Part shown: positions 11,057 through 22,400 of the stretch, piece by piece
How positions within the stretch are numbered: the stretch's first letter is position 1
Layout: each line of letters begins with the position of its first letter
Origin: Agapetus fuscipes
Lineage: Eukaryota; Arthropoda; Insecta; Trichoptera; Glossosomatidae
Reading direction: 5' to 3'
DNA: 64,000 nt
Assembly (NCBI GenBank): GCA_951799405.1
Contig: OX637344.1
Coordinates: forward strand, 5,456,001 to 5,520,000
Program-made: the position numbers and the translations under genes
Notes under the pieces: generated by a model
What the model was told of the DNA's origin: nothing
What the model saw: the letters and a program-made list of their open reading frames with translations, nothing else
The model's database searches: none

Positions 11057-11572
11057 TATTAATTGTGTGAAATAAATAAACCGAAGTTTTTACTAAATTG
11101 AACCCGTGAATCGTTACAATACACTCTGCTTTCTTGTGGGAGTGAATTTGAAATTGTAATTGATGTGTATTTATTGCAACTTTGATTATAAATCAATGAC
11201 AGCTCGTCATTTTAATTTGAGCATCAACAGACAAATTACCCCCTCTCTGAAATTAATTGCTCGCACAACTAATTGTATTGAGACGAGAGTAAATTCAAAC
11301 AGTCGCTCGGCGGGCAGAAGTAATATCAATTGTTGCGAGAAATATTTGAACTATGAACCATCAATTGTATCTCACTGAAACTTGAACCCTGAACTTTTAG
11401 TTGTTTGCTGGCGGTGAGGTTTGCGTTGGAAAATTATAACAATGATCACTTCATTCTGTTTATTTGATAAACGTGCAATTTACCTAAATACTAAATAATT
11501 TCAAATCATTTCCATTCACCACTCTCATTTATTATTGAATGACAATTTTATTTACATTTACTTTTTCATCTT
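11057..11572. other. Family-G end, then unassigned DNA
   Basis: Bases 11057-11122 repeat the family-G 3' end (GTGTGAAATAAATAAACCG, CGTTACAATACA). The remainder has no supported gene. Confidence 0.4.
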
Positions 11573-11785
11573 CATTTTTTTTTTTTTTAAATAGATTTGT
11601 GGATAGGAATGCAATCCACCAACCTATTCAGCCTGGCCAGTTGTCTTCATGCGAAAGCAGAAGCTTGTGTGCATGCAACGGCATCTGTTGAACCAGGGTC
11701 GAAGTTATCGTCGCGGGATTCGAACCAGCGTTATCCGGTTCCAAATAAATTGTCTTGATCCCCGCGGCCATAAGACCGACAGTCT
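11573..11785 (-). mobile_element. SINE-C copy, poly(A)-tailed
   Basis: The poly(A) tail (plus-strand T run) is at 11573-11590. The body matches 50466-50690 through ATAGGTTGGTG(G/A)ATTGCATTCC, AAGCTTCTGCTTTCGCATG and GACCCTGGTTC. The tRNA-like head has a B box GGTTCGAATCCC, read on the minus strand at about 11725. Two copies in opposite orientation define the family. Confidence 0.7.
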
Positions 11786-11877
11786 AAGTTTACAATTTAA
11801 GTTGCAAAGATATTTTACTGTTTTGTAAATAGTAGATTAATATAGGTGTACATCGTAGGTAGTAATAATTATTATAG

Positions 11878-12277
11878 TGTTAGGTCAAAAGTAGATTAAA
11901 ATAGGTGTGCACATAGAAATAAGTACAGGTACAGGTATGTACAGGTAGCAATAATAATAGGCCTAAGAAATCTAGAAATGAAATAATCCCTTTGTACTCT
12001 TGGAGCTAGTAGAACGTTCGAGAGTTTGCTGGCAAATAAGTCACTAGAGACTTCTGTCTCTGAAGTATATAAGGAGCAAAATTGAGTGCACCAGGACAAA
12101 AAGATAGTCGCCTTTGATTGAAGAGTGTCTGAGGTGCTGAACTGTGAAAATAAATTTGAGTTGCTAAAAGTGTTAAAAATAAATGTAAATTGTAAGAAAA
12201 ATAAAATGAAAATAAATATTCAGAAAGAAGGCCTGTATGTTTTAATTTAGAGACTTTTCGAACCCGAAAACATTACA
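11878..12277 (+). repeat. Solo-LTR-like element, family H
   Basis: Starts TGTTAGGTC and ends near AAAACATTACA. A promoter-like GTATATAAGGAGC sits at 12066, several AATAAA signals follow, and the last 100 bases align with the reverse of 39928-40040. The element at 39928-40311 has the same TGTTAGGT start on the minus strand. No internal coding region is present, so it would be a solo LTR. I could not find a matching target duplication, so the ends are approximate. Confidence 0.5.
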
Positions 12278-12283
12278 TTACCA

Positions 12284-12436
12284 TTTAAAATTCATAATAT
12301 GTAGGTATACCCACAAACAGACACGTGTAACTTCGCTCTTATAAATGCTGCGTTATAACTAACAAATTAAAATTCACAACTATAATGAGCATAATATTGC
12401 CTATAACTTTTGCCGACCTTCCCTGAAACAGGGGTG
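12284..12436 (-). repeat. LINE A 3' module, partial
   Basis: Contains CCCACAAACAGACACGTGTA and GCCGACCTTCCCTGAAACAG. Both the tail microsatellite and the 5' part of the module are missing. Confidence 0.7.
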
Positions 12437-13392
12437 ATCATAAGTATTTATTTGAAAATTTGTACAATCCAGTAACATTTTTCCGGATTATTTTTACAAC
12501 ACGAAAAAATTTCGTGAAAAGAATCAACCCATAATTTATGTAGGATAATCAAGCGCATTAAAATTCAATAACAATTTCGGAACACAACAAAAAAAGGAAT
12601 ACTTTGCACACAATGAATTTTACATCGCAAAATGGAGTTATGCTAATAGACTCATTTGCCTCTGAAGGATTTTTCCTTTTGGGGGGAGGGAAAACATCCC
12701 CCTGTTCGGGATCAAACCGGTAGGGGGGGGGGGGATTTTTCCCTTTTGGGGGGAGCCATCAATCATCCCAGGTCCCCCCAAGGCTGTGATTTATGCCCCC
12801 GCTTCAAATCAACTTTATTTTTGTAAAATCCTTTACGTGTTTTTCAAACCAGTACAGTAAACAATGGATATAAATTGAATTTAACGCAACACGACTAAGC
12901 TGCTCGTAATGTGCAACTTCTTATCGCATTGTCTTCAAAGAGTCGCATTTAGCGTGTGGAGTCTTTATATTTTTTTTTATTCGTTTACAACGTAGCTTAG
13001 GATTCAACCACAGATCACGGAACATAAATAACATAATGGATTCAACATTACGAATCTCTATACGACTCTCTTTCGATAATCTGTTTTATAAGTTCTAAAT
13101 TCAAATAGACCTACTTACATAAGACTTTGAAAGTCAAGGTCATCAGTATTAAAAAAAAGACTTTGAATTGCCAGCATTAAAAAAAACATTAATTTCGTAT
13201 GCAGGTAGGAATATATTTAAATACACAATCAGCAGCAATAAACAGCCATAAAATACTTAAGAGGTTTTTCGTTCCAAATTCAAATCAAACAATACGAATA
13301 CTTCGGGAATCAAGGTCATTATTGCCAGCATAAAGATTTTAATGAATAAATTATGCAGTAAGGTATGTATAATGGTCATATTATATATGAAC
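12437..13392. other. Unassigned DNA with G-rich repeat
   Basis: Bases 12655-12810 contain G/C runs and a segment (TTTTGGGG...CCATCA..., GTGATTTAT(G/A)CCCC, GCTT) that also appears at about 37660-37730, implying a small dispersed repeat. The rest shows nothing supported. Confidence 0.4.
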
Positions 13393-13592
13393 ACAATGTC
13401 ACCCCTGTGTCAGGGAAGGTCGCCAAAATTTGCAGGGTATGTGTTCATTTGAGTTTGGATTTTAATTTGTAAGTACATAATCAGCATATTTTGTAAACGC
13501 GAACTTACACGTGTTTGTTTATGGGCATGCATTTGATATGAGCTTTGAATGTTAATATATCCTTGCAACTTAGATTATAGATATTATTATGA
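13393..13592 (+). repeat. LINE A 3' module, 5'-truncated
   Basis: Starts at CAATGTCACCCCTGTGTCAG and ends at TTAGATTATAGATATTATTA. Confidence 0.8.
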
Positions 13593-14337
13593 TCTACAAA
13601 ATAAGTTGATTTTGTACAAACTAAAAGCAAATTGTGTAATCGCCTGGCCGGGTTGCCAGGGTTAAGGCATACAAATACTTTGTAATTGGTTGCTAAGGAT
13701 GGCATTCCCATACAAGACTGACGTTTGCTCGCCGAGAAAAATATATGCTTGAATTGTTAAGCCAACAGACCACCATCCAGTTGACAGCTACCCACTTACC
13801 ACGTCTGCAGGAAGCACTAAACACATAATATTTATCTTAAAGCCGATTGCCCGCGCGTGCCTGGTTGATAGATGCCCCTGATGTTCAACCTTTCACGATT
13901 ATTTACATGTACCAGCTATATTTCAATCAGTTTGTTTAGAAATGCTTCACGTGTTCTGCCAAATCCATATTTGATCAAAAAAATACTTTTTTTTCATCCC
14001 GATCTATTTTCGCATGTGACATCCAGAGGAGTACCTACGAGTGATAAAATATGATATTGTATGAAAAAATATGGGATTCCAGGATAAATCAAAGAACCAT
14101 TCATAGACGAAAAAATGGCGGTCTGTCTGCAATATCGTTGGCTAAGCATTTACACTGTTTAAGTTTTTTTATTGTTCTTCAGTATTCAACGAATTTTTAA
14201 ATTTAGTACATTTTTTTTATACACACACGTGTAAAAGTATTTTTTAATTTTATTAATTAAGACCCAGTATATTTTGTCAAGTAAAATGCAATTAGTTAAT
14301 AATATTTAACTCACCGACTTCACAAGTTAATATTTAG
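13593..14337. other. Unassigned DNA
   Basis: AT-rich sequence. The 60-codon frame at 13872 has no recognisable domain and no other support. Confidence 0.4.
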
Positions 14338-14587
14338 CCTAAATCTAAATCTAAATCTAAGCTGCAAAGATATGTATCATTTGAGATTCATATTAAATAC
14401 ATTCCCACAAGCAGACATGCATAATTTCGCGCTTACACATGCCGCATGTGGACCTACAATATAAAAAAACCCAATCTCAAATGAACATAAGCCCTGCAAC
14501 TCTTGCCGACCTTCCCTGAAGCAGGGGTGACATTGGCAAAGTGAACCATTTTGTACAGTATGGGTGGTCAGCCGCATACCAACCTAT
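14338..14587 (-). repeat. LINE A 3' module, full (TTTAGA-tail subtype)
   Basis: The tail appears as CTAAATCTAAATCTAAATC and the module ends ATACCAACCTAT. It closely resembles 54543-54746. Confidence 0.85.
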
Positions 14588-15012
14588 CGCAATTAAAATT
14601 TTCAAGATGGCGTCGTTTTCACTGACAGCAGCTGTTTTTTTTATGTAAGGATTCATCAAAATTTCTAACATGGGACAGCCGTTCTTAGCAACTAATAAAA
14701 AAATAGATTTGTGAACCTTTTCCCTAGAAACCGTCCGGAATATTGTCTATGCTAATTCACATGAGGACTTAATTGCCGCAAACGGAACTTTTCTTGTGTC
14801 GTTTTCTATAATAAGTTGTTTAACGCCTTAAAGCTTGTTAATGGCATTGTAATCATTTCTAAAATTTTGGGGCAGGGCTTGTTAGTTCGGAAGTTTTTGG
14901 TTTTAGTTGAAGTATTTAGAGAAATAGTGTAAGTAATAGTTAACTAAAATATAACTAAACTTGAAAATGCCTGGGGCCTTATAAGTTAGTGCGATACTGT
15001 TAATTTGGTTAA
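14588..15012. other. Unassigned DNA
   Basis: No recognised element or frame. Confidence 0.4.
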
Positions 15013-15098
15013 CTTATGTTTAAGGAAAGGTCGGCAAGAGTTTCAGGCTCATGTTCATTTGAGGTTTAGGTTTTTATCTTGTTTACAGGCAGCATGTG
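15013..15098 (+). repeat. LINE A 3'-module fragment fused to RT frame
   Basis: GGAAAGGTCGGCAAGAGTTT, CATGTTCATTTGAGG and GGCAGCATGTG belong to the middle of the LINE A 3' module, yet they sit directly upstream of the RT coding region. The junction lies within GCATGTG, a short word present in the module, so microhomology or template switching could explain it. Confidence 0.6.
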
Positions 15099-16301
15099 GC
15101 CGGTAGAGGCTGTGTTGATCAGATTTTTACTCTACGACAACTTGTTGAAAAACAATTGTCGGTGAGGCGGAAGCTGTTCACGGCCTTTGTAGATCTGGAA
15201 AAGGCTTTTGACTCAGTAGACAGAGGTATGTTATGGGATGTTTTGAAAGCATACGGAGTGAATGGGGCTCTCCTAGGTGCGGTGCATGCCAACTATGAAA
15301 ATAGTAAGGCATGTGTTCGTATTGATGGTGAGTATAGCGAGTGGTTTGAAGTTTATAAGGGTGTGAGGCAAGGATGTGTGATGAGTCCATGGCTATTTAA
15401 CATAGTCATGGACAAGTGTGTCAGAGATGCTAGACTTAATGATTGTGGATTGATGATAGGAGAGAGCAAAGTGAGTGTTCTACTGTATGCAGATGATGCA
15501 GTTCTTGTATCTGATTCAGCAGTAGAATTGCAAACAATGCTCTCTAGATTGAATGAAGCTTTGTTAGGTAACCATCTGAAGTTGAATGCAAGTAAGACGA
15601 AAGTATTGATTTTTGAAAGAGATGATGAAAGTATGAATTATGAATTTAAAATTAATGGAATGAATGTTGATGTCGTAAATGAGTTTGTATACCTGGGAAG
15701 TAAGTTTGAAAAAGATGGAAGAATGACCGGTGAATTTGAAAGAAGAGTAATGAAGGGCAGGTGTGTACTGGGTGCCACAGCTTGTATCGCCAAAAATCAA
15801 AACATATCAAAAAATGCTCGATTGGCGGTACGCAGTGGCATACTTTTACCCACCTTGATGTATGGAAGCGAGGCCTGGACGGTGAATGAAAGTGAAATTA
15901 GTAAAGTCCATACTGTTGAAATGGACTTTCTAAGAAGTATGATTGGGAAAAAACGGAGTGACAGGGTGAGGAATGATTTTGTAAGAGAAGAATGTGGTGC
16001 AAGAGAAAGTGTGAAAGTGAAGATTAAAAGAAGTTTGTTAAGATGGTTTGGGCATATGGAGAGAATGAATGAGGAAAGACTGACGAAGAAAGTATATGTT
16101 GGTAGAATAGATGGATGTCGTGGTAGAGGAAGACCGAGAAAGGTATGGATGGACCAAATATCCGAAATTGCGAATGAATGGAATATCCAGAGTCATAATA
16201 AAAGAAGAGCTTGTATGAAGAAGGTTATGACTCTGGAGGAAATGAAAGAAGTATGTAAGGACAGAAAGAAATGGCGGTTGATCTGTAATGTTGGCGAATA
16301 G
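15096..16301 (+). CDS. LINE A reverse transcriptase, 5'-truncated, open frame
   Basis: A 401-codon uninterrupted frame encodes the C-terminal two thirds of a non-LTR retrotransposon reverse transcriptase. Block A FVDLEKAFDSVDR lies at residues 31-43, VRQGCVMSPWLFN at 90-102 and the catalytic YADD at 131-134. Thumb and C-terminal motifs are FVYLGSKF, YGSEAWTV, LRWFGHMERM and GRGRPRKVWMDQI. The listed start is GTG, and the frame continues upstream only to a stop, so this is a truncated polyprotein and not a real start. The endonuclease and the N-terminal RT blocks are missing. The missing N-terminus, together with the 3' module at 16401-16661, marks a 5'-truncated insertion. The C-terminus is RTE-like, but I do not assign a clade firmly. 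The open frame suggests a fairly recent insertion. Confidence 0.85.
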   Translation: MAGRGCVDQIFTLRQLVEKQLSVRRKLFTAFVDLEKAFDSVDRGMLWDVLKAYGVNGALLGAVHANYENSKACVRIDGEYSEWFEVYKGVRQGCVMSPWLFNIVMDKCVRDARLNDCGLMIGESKVSVLLYADDAVLVSDSAVELQTMLSRLNEALLGNHLKLNASKTKVLIFERDDESMNYEFKINGMNVDVVNEFVYLGSKFEKDGRMTGEFERRVMKGRCVLGATACIAKNQNISKNARLAVRSGILLPTLMYGSEAWTVNESEISKVHTVEMDFLRSMIGKKRSDRVRNDFVREECGARESVKVKIKRSLLRWFGHMERMNEERLTKKVYVGRIDGCRGRGRPRKVWMDQISEIANEWNIQSHNKRRACMKKVMTLEEMKEVCKDRKKWRLICNVGE

Positions 16302-16661
16302 GGTTTATTAAATTGGAATTTGTTTTTGTTTGTAAATGGATATTTTGTATTTGAATATTATTATTTAATGATGTATAAAATGTAATTTGTCGTGTGTGTG
16401 TGTTCCTTGACTTATAGGTTGGTATGCGGCTGACCACCCATGCTGTAAAAATGGTTCACTTTGCCAATGTCACCCCTGTCTCAGGGAAGGACGGCAAGAG
16501 TTGCAGGGTGTATGTCCATTTGAGATTTGATTTTTGTGTTGTAGGTTCACATGAGGCATGTGCAAGCGCGAACTTGTACGTGTCTGGTTGTGAGAATGCA
16601 TGTAATGTGAATCTTCAATGTAACATATCCTTGCAACTTAGATTAGATTAGATTAGATGTC
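16302..16661 (+). mobile_element. LINE A 3' UTR with TTAGA microsatellite tail
   Basis: After the stop codon there is an AT-rich spacer, then the conserved module from about 16404 (CCTTGACTTATAGGTTGG) to TTAGATTAGATTAGATTAGA at about 16656. It physically links the module dispersed through the window to an RT-encoding LINE. Confidence 0.85.
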
Positions 16662-16689
16662 GAACATTTTTTCTGGTAGGCGTACATTA

Positions 16690-16820
16690 AATTTGAAAAC
16701 ACAAACAAAAAATAAACATAAGCCTTGCAACTCCTTCCACTCTTTCTTGGAACAGGGGTGGCACTGGTAAAAAATACTATCTTTTACAGTATGGGAGGTC
16801 AGTCTCATGCTAACATTTTA
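16690..16820 (-). repeat. LINE A 3' module, decayed fragment
   Basis: Contains AACATAAGCCTTGCAACTCC, AACAGGGGTGGCACTGG and TTTACAGTATGGGAGGTCAG, reversed and quite diverged. It lies tail-to-tail with the copy ending at 16661. Confidence 0.65.
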
Positions 16821-17220
16821 TTCAGGATTAAATATTTTGGTAAAGTATTATTGTTAAATGTATCCAAAGGGTAAATTTACCTAAATCATAGCATTATAAA
16901 TGTTTACCCTGATTTTGCGTTGAGGTCACCCTTTACCCTAAAAAGGGGTGCCAATTTTTTGTTCACAAAATTTTCCCCAAAAAAATCCCCCGTTTCTCAA
17001 GCAGCTGCGTGGGTTGCCATAAAGCAGGCGCTTTCCTCCCCAAAGGCTGATAAGGAAAATAATACACTCAACTCCGTTCTGGCAACACTTTGTAGACTCA
17101 AGATGTACAATACCCCAAGTATGCCAATATTTATAAGATCAACTTTTACGGTGTACCAAAAATGCATGAAATCTTTAACTCTCTGTAGAGGTATTGTTTA
17201 AATTTGAATACATTTTTCGT
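16821..17220. other. Unassigned DNA
   Basis: The 93-codon frame at 16920-17201 has no recognisable domain, motif or repeat. I do not support it as a gene. Confidence 0.35.
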
Positions 17221-17469
17221 TTTATGGTTGAGTTTTAACGTTAGGGTGGCGTAGACGAGATATACAGACTCTAAAAGAAGGGTCCACTAACAAATTTACA
17301 CAGAGATTTGATCTGTACACCAAGTATACAGCTTTACGTTAAAACTCAACCACACTCTTTACCAAAAACATAAGGAAATTTAAACAGCGCATCTAGGGTA
17401 GTTTCAGTTTCTATACATTATTGTTAAAATGCTATGGTTGGTTGTACACATAAAGTGTTATACTTGGGG
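17221..17469. mobile_element. MITE family F copy 2 with extra inverted end
   Basis: Bases 17321-17469 have the family-F ends: CCAAGTATACAGC, ACTCAACCACACTC and, on the right, ATGCTATGGTTGG, TATACTTGGGGTACTG. A further TATGGTTGAGTTTTAACGT at 17224 is inverted relative to ACGTTAAAACTCAACC at 17336. It could be part of an older or tandem copy. Confidence 0.55.
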
Positions 17470-17606
17470 TACTGTTTAAAAAAAATTGTAAATAAAAATA
17501 AAACAGCATGATGATTTAATATTGTAAAATTATTATTCTTTCTCTTGATTTAGTTTCTTCGTTATTGAATTAAAAAATAACTTCATATCAGCTCATGGAT
17601 CCTGTT

Positions 17607-17720
17607 CGTTTAATCGATGGCGATGGTTCATTTTATTGATCGTTCGGTTAATCGATCATTCATTTCATCGATCGTTTGGTTGGTCGATCGTTTGGTTAAT
17701 CGATCGTTCGGCTAATCGAC
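17607..17720. repeat. Minisatellite of about 16 bp, ATCGATCG-rich
   Basis: Imperfect tandem units such as TTAATCGATCGTTCGG and TGGTCGATCGTTTGG repeat across the segment. ATCGAT/TCGATCG occurs about eight times. Unit length varies slightly around 16 bp. Confidence 0.75.
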
Positions 17721-17885
17721 GCTCTACTGCAAGTTGCTACTCGTATATTTGTTCATACAATGTTTCATGCTGTCTTGCACACCAAAAAAACAAGGTGTGA
17801 TAAATCAATATCTCCAGGGTTTTTATACGTTTTGCATTCACTATTCAGATATATTGGTTCATTTGTTCGGGAGTTGGGACTTACC

Positions 17886-18049
17886 TTTTGTAATGCAGAA
17901 GACCAGCTGTTCTTCCATCTTTTGTGTGGTCGGCCTGGTATCTCGCGTACAACGATCCAAGTTATCCTACTTTGATTCATGCGGTCTACATGGTCCCTCC
18001 AAAACCGTCTCCTCTTCCTACTCCATCTGACGATGTCCTCAGTTTGCAC
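17886..18049 (-). pseudogene. LINE C-terminal fragment, third RT family
   Basis: The minus strand encodes VRWSRKRRRFWRDHVDRMNQ and PGRPHKRWKNSWSS, the C-terminal end of a LINE RT with the GRPxKRW motif. Bases 63392-63590 carry the same region with more intact DNA identity, and 47036-47080 a shorter scrap. The RT catalytic core is not present, so this is a relic only. Confidence 0.6.
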
Positions 18050-18488
18050 ATACTTCCGTACTCCGAATACAAAATATTAAATAAGCTCCCCTCGATCGGG
18101 TAATTCGCAAAAATGTATGAAGAATAAATCACTCACCACGAGTGCTGACGTATCTTTCATACTGGTTTGATATTACCGGGTTAAATTCATTAAAAATTGT
18201 GGTTATTTGTTTGAAATAATTGATACGGTATACACAGAGTGGCTTTTGAACTGTATTGCTCGACTACTTAGATGCAAGTCTCCTGCAGAGCATCTCAGTC
18301 TCTATTTAAAGGTCATCATAAGAGTTATTCTCGAAGACACTGGGGACTGACATGCGCGAGATCTTGCCAGAATATTATATTTAGAATATGCAAGTTAACA
18401 CTTATACAATATCGAAGATTAGATCTAAAGCCTTTACATATCTACACAGACACACTCACACCAGCTCACACAGACACACAATTACAAT
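18050..18488. other. Unassigned DNA 3' of the BEL/Pao element
   Basis: Contains a CACACAGACACACTCACAC-type simple repeat at about 18440-18480 just before the LTR. Frames here are not supported as genes. Confidence 0.4.
18484..18488. repeat. BEL/Pao target-site duplication (left)
   Basis: ACAAT directly precedes the left LTR and is repeated at 25734-25738 directly after the right LTR. A 5-bp duplication is usual for BEL/Pao integrases. Confidence 0.85.
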
Positions 18489-19070
18489 TGGGGAGGCAAG
18501 TTGTAAATTTTGCCCCTCAGGGGGTATGTATATAAAATACAAAAAAAGAACAAATAGAGAAACTGTAACGTATTCTCCAATGCGAGATATAAATACACAG
18601 ATCTAATGCCTATAGTATTTTCTCTCAACAAAAGCCAACCTTCAGTAGGTGGCTTTCAATTTTGGACGACTTCCCGTACCAAAGAAGCGAAAATCAAAAG
18701 GACCACACTCACCTCAAATTGTGCTCTGGTCCAAGATGATGCTCGTTTCTCAGGATCCTATGGAGATGAGCCTTGTTCACGAACTGCCACACTTGCAAGT
18801 TATAGGTAAAACAAACACACTCACTCACAGAATTTTTAACGGTAAATTTCAAATCGCTCGCGAGACATATAAAAACGTGTCTACTTGTGAAGACGACAGA
18901 AGCGGAAGTCCTCAAATCTTGAGATTTCACGTTGGATGTCAAAAAAGTTCATACCGACATCTTGCGATTTTTATCCGCACTTTTTTCAGATTGTGAAAGT
19001 CCAACATGAAATTCGCTTCTTAGACTATTAATTAAAATTAAAAATAGATGACGCTAATCATGCGTCACCA
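18489..19070 (-). repeat. BEL/Pao 3' LTR
   Basis: 582 bp. On the plus strand it runs from TGGGGAGGCAAG to GCGTCACCA, so on the element strand it begins TGGTGACGC and ends CTCCCCA, the usual TG...CA. By eye it is base-for-base the same as 25152-25733. It contains short frames (18606-18809, 18649-18996) that recur in the other LTR and are not separate genes. Confidence 0.9.
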
Positions 19071-19073
19071 TAC

Positions 19074-19084
19074 ACCCCCCTTTG
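19074..19084 (-). other. BEL/Pao polypurine tract
   Basis: On the element strand, AAAGGGGGG lies a few bases upstream of the 3' LTR. This is the expected position and composition for the primer of plus-strand DNA synthesis. Confidence 0.75.
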
Positions 19085-19417
19085 CAAAGACTTAAAGTTA
19101 AAAGCTTTGCAACACAAACCAGATATTCAAAGAAACCATGTCGATTTTTACAAACAATATTCGAGAAATGATACATAGGTATAATTACAATCAATGTTTG
19201 AAAATCTTAAACTAGAGAAACTGAATATAATTAATATAATAAGTATGCCTACAAGTAAGCAGGTTAGACACAAAAATACTTAAGCCAATATAATAAGCTA
19301 GATTTAACATGTTCTAACAGATAAGCTTAGTAGTAAAGCATAAGATTAATTCTAAACATGGTAAATATGTACAATGGTAGAGATCTACTAACTCAGTAGA
19401 CGAAATTAAATAGTAAT

Positions 19418-22400
19418 CTATTGTGTCGGCAATGGGTAGAGTTTGACGACCGGACGTTTGTAAAAACCTTGCTCAGTCTTTACTGTGGCTACTCGAATCA
19501 CGCCATCAACCCCAGGGAAAACCTTGGTGATGATTCCCAGAGGCCAGGACAAAGGAGGAGCGTTCTCTTGCCCAATCAGTACAACAGTCCCTACCTGAAT
19601 TGCATTAACATTGGTTTGCCATTTTTGTCTGACCTGCAAAGTGTGCAGGTATTCTACCCTCCATCGCTTCCAGTAAGATGACACGATTTGATCCAGGAGA
19701 TTTTTACGCTGAGTAAGGTTAACTGGTGTGTCAGGTAGCTCAGAAGCAGGCAGATGTTTTAAGGGAGTGGACATCAAGAAATGCGCAGGAGTTATAACGT
19801 CAGGGTGAGGATCAGAACTGATGACACTTAGTGGTCTAGAATTCATGATACTCTCGATTTGAGTCAACACCGTTTGCATCTCCTCATATGTGAGCAACTG
19901 ATTCCCTATCACTCGATACAGATGAGTTTTCAAACTCTTAATATTTGATTCCCATAAAGCTCCGAAGTGAGGAGCTCGAGGGGGAATCATTTTCCACTCT
20001 ATTTTATACGCCTCAAGTTCTCGCTTCATTCTGACATTATGCTGTGAATTTTGTAAAAGATTATATATCTCATCTAATTGGGCACGAGCCCCAACAAAAT
20101 TTGTGCCGTTGTCCGAATACATAAAGGAAACTGGCCCACGACGAGAGATAAAACGCTTAAATGCAGCTATAAAACAGGCACTCGACAGATCAGTTGCGAG
20201 CTCAATATGCACCGCCTTGGTCACTAGACAAACAAACAGGCAGATATATGCCTTTTGAGCATGTTGTCCACGTCGTCGCGTAAGAAGTATTTTTAAAGGC
20301 CCAGCATAATCTACCCCCGTATGCACAAATGCTTTAGCTTCTGTTATGCGACAGGCAGGCAAGTCCGCCATCTTTGGCGTAGGGTGCGACGGGTTCACTC
20401 GGAAGCAAATATTGCATTTACGAGTTTGTGCTCGTATAACGGTTCTGGCATCCAATATCCAAAATCTTTGTCGTATGATAGACATCAAAAGTCCTGGACC
20501 GGTATGACAGTTGGATTCGTGAAAATGTTTAATTATTAAGTTCACCACTGAGTCATGTTTCGGAAGTAAAGCTGGGTGTCTAGCTTCAAAGGGTAAATCA
20601 GACCGTGAAAGCCGACCTCCAACTCGTAGCGTACCTTCCTGATCCAGAAAAACCGATAAATTACGCAGTTTTTTCGATGGTAACTTGTTATCTTTTATCA
20701 ACTTAATGTCGTCCGAGAAATGAACAGTTTGTATTGTCTGTACTAACTTAACTTCAGCATGGGACATGCATTCAATAAAATGCAACAGTGATTTAAATTT
20801 ATTTATAAAGCGAAGAATGTAAACTGTAATTCGAATTAATTTATTCCACGAAGAAGTTCGTTGTGCTAAGTCATATAAAATCATAGAGTCGACATGTACT
20901 ACAATGGCTGTCAGTACAGTTGCCTGTTCAGGAATTTCTAACGCATCGGACGAGGAGAATCTTTGAATTGACCATTCATCCGAAGGGCGTTGAAGCCACA
21001 GTGGACCATTCCACCATAAACTATGAGAAATTAATTGAGATGGTAACATACCACGTGAAACACAGTCGCTTGGGTTCTCGTCCCCTGAGATGTGATAAAA
21101 GTTCTGAGGGGGTAAATTCTCCTGACACTGAGCGACTCTATTTCCTACAAAAATTGACCAACGATGTGGAGAAGAGCAAATCCAAGCCAACGCAATCGTT
21201 GAATCAGAAAAAGCATATACATCAGTTATATGAATCCGATCACGATACATCTCGGTCACAAGTTTTAACATCTTTGACAATAAAACAGCAGCGCACAACT
21301 CTAAACGTGCTAATGTCGTAATCTTGGTGGGAGATACCTTAGATTTTGAGCACAATAACCTGACAGAAATATTTCCATCCATGTCAGTTGTATGTACATA
21401 TATAACACAACCGTAACCATTCAGACTAGCATCACAAAAACCTACTAATAATACTTTGGTTGAGCTAGTCACACCGATGTGCCTAGGAATTTTTAAAGTA
21501 GCGAGCAACGGAAGTTCTTGTGTTATACTCGAAAAACGTCGAATTATAGCATCAGGCGGAGAGTCATCCCAACCGATGTTGGCACGCCATAGCTCTTTGA
21601 TGAGAAGCTTTGCAGCCAGTATAACTGGTGCGACTAAGCCCAAAACATCAAACAAACGAGCTACAACTGACAAAATAGATCGCTTCGTGCATTTTTGCTG
21701 AGAGTCATTCGAAGTAAAGAAGAAATTATCCTTAACTGGATCCCAAGACAACCCTAATACTTTTAGAGTTACGCCTTTATCATCATCAAATTTTATGGAA
21801 CCTCTATGTGAGTTAGGAAGACTATCTAATAGATAAGATGAATTGCTTGACCATTTTACCAGATCCATGCCACCATACTTGAACAAAGCTACGAGATCTT
21901 TTGCCAGAGAAACAGCCGAAGCCTCATCTGCCACAGACTGAACCAGGTCATCCATATAAAACCTAGCTCCAGCTACTTTGGCGGCTTCCGGAAAATGTTC
22001 AGCCATGTCCGATGCCAACTGACGCACAGATCGCATGGCCAAGAAAGGACTACACTTTAATCCAAATGGAACCCTATTAAATTGAAAGGTTCGAACTTTC
22101 TCCTTTTCAGAAAAACGAAATAATATTCTCAAATATCTGCGGTGGTCAACAAATACACCAACCTGCAAATACATCTGCTGTACATCTGCTGTCATCGCGA
22201 CAGGAAACAGCCTAAAATCTAATAAAAGGAGAAACAAATCAGCCTGTAAATTTGGCCCAGAATGTAGTACATCATTGAGTGACAACCCAGTATGCGTTTT
22301 CGCACTAGCATCTAAAACAATGCGAGGCATAGGTTTGTCTTGACGCACTACAGCGTGGTGAGGAATATAATATCCATGTTCACCAATATCTGACTCTGCC

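Noticed and set aside
16637..16660. Telomeric repeat (insect TTAGG)
   Set aside because: The unit is TTAGA, short, and always at the 3' end of LINE A modules, so it is a LINE tail.
16920..17201. 93-codon frame as a possible host exon
   Set aside because: No recognisable domain or motif in its translation and no homologous repeat.
17607..17720. CRISPR-like array
   Set aside because: Units are about 16 bp, imperfect and without unique spacers; it is a minisatellite in eukaryotic DNA.
18649..18996. 115-codon conserved protein present twice
   Set aside because: Both occurrences lie in the two LTRs of the same BEL/Pao element, so the duplication is structural and on the antisense strand of the element.
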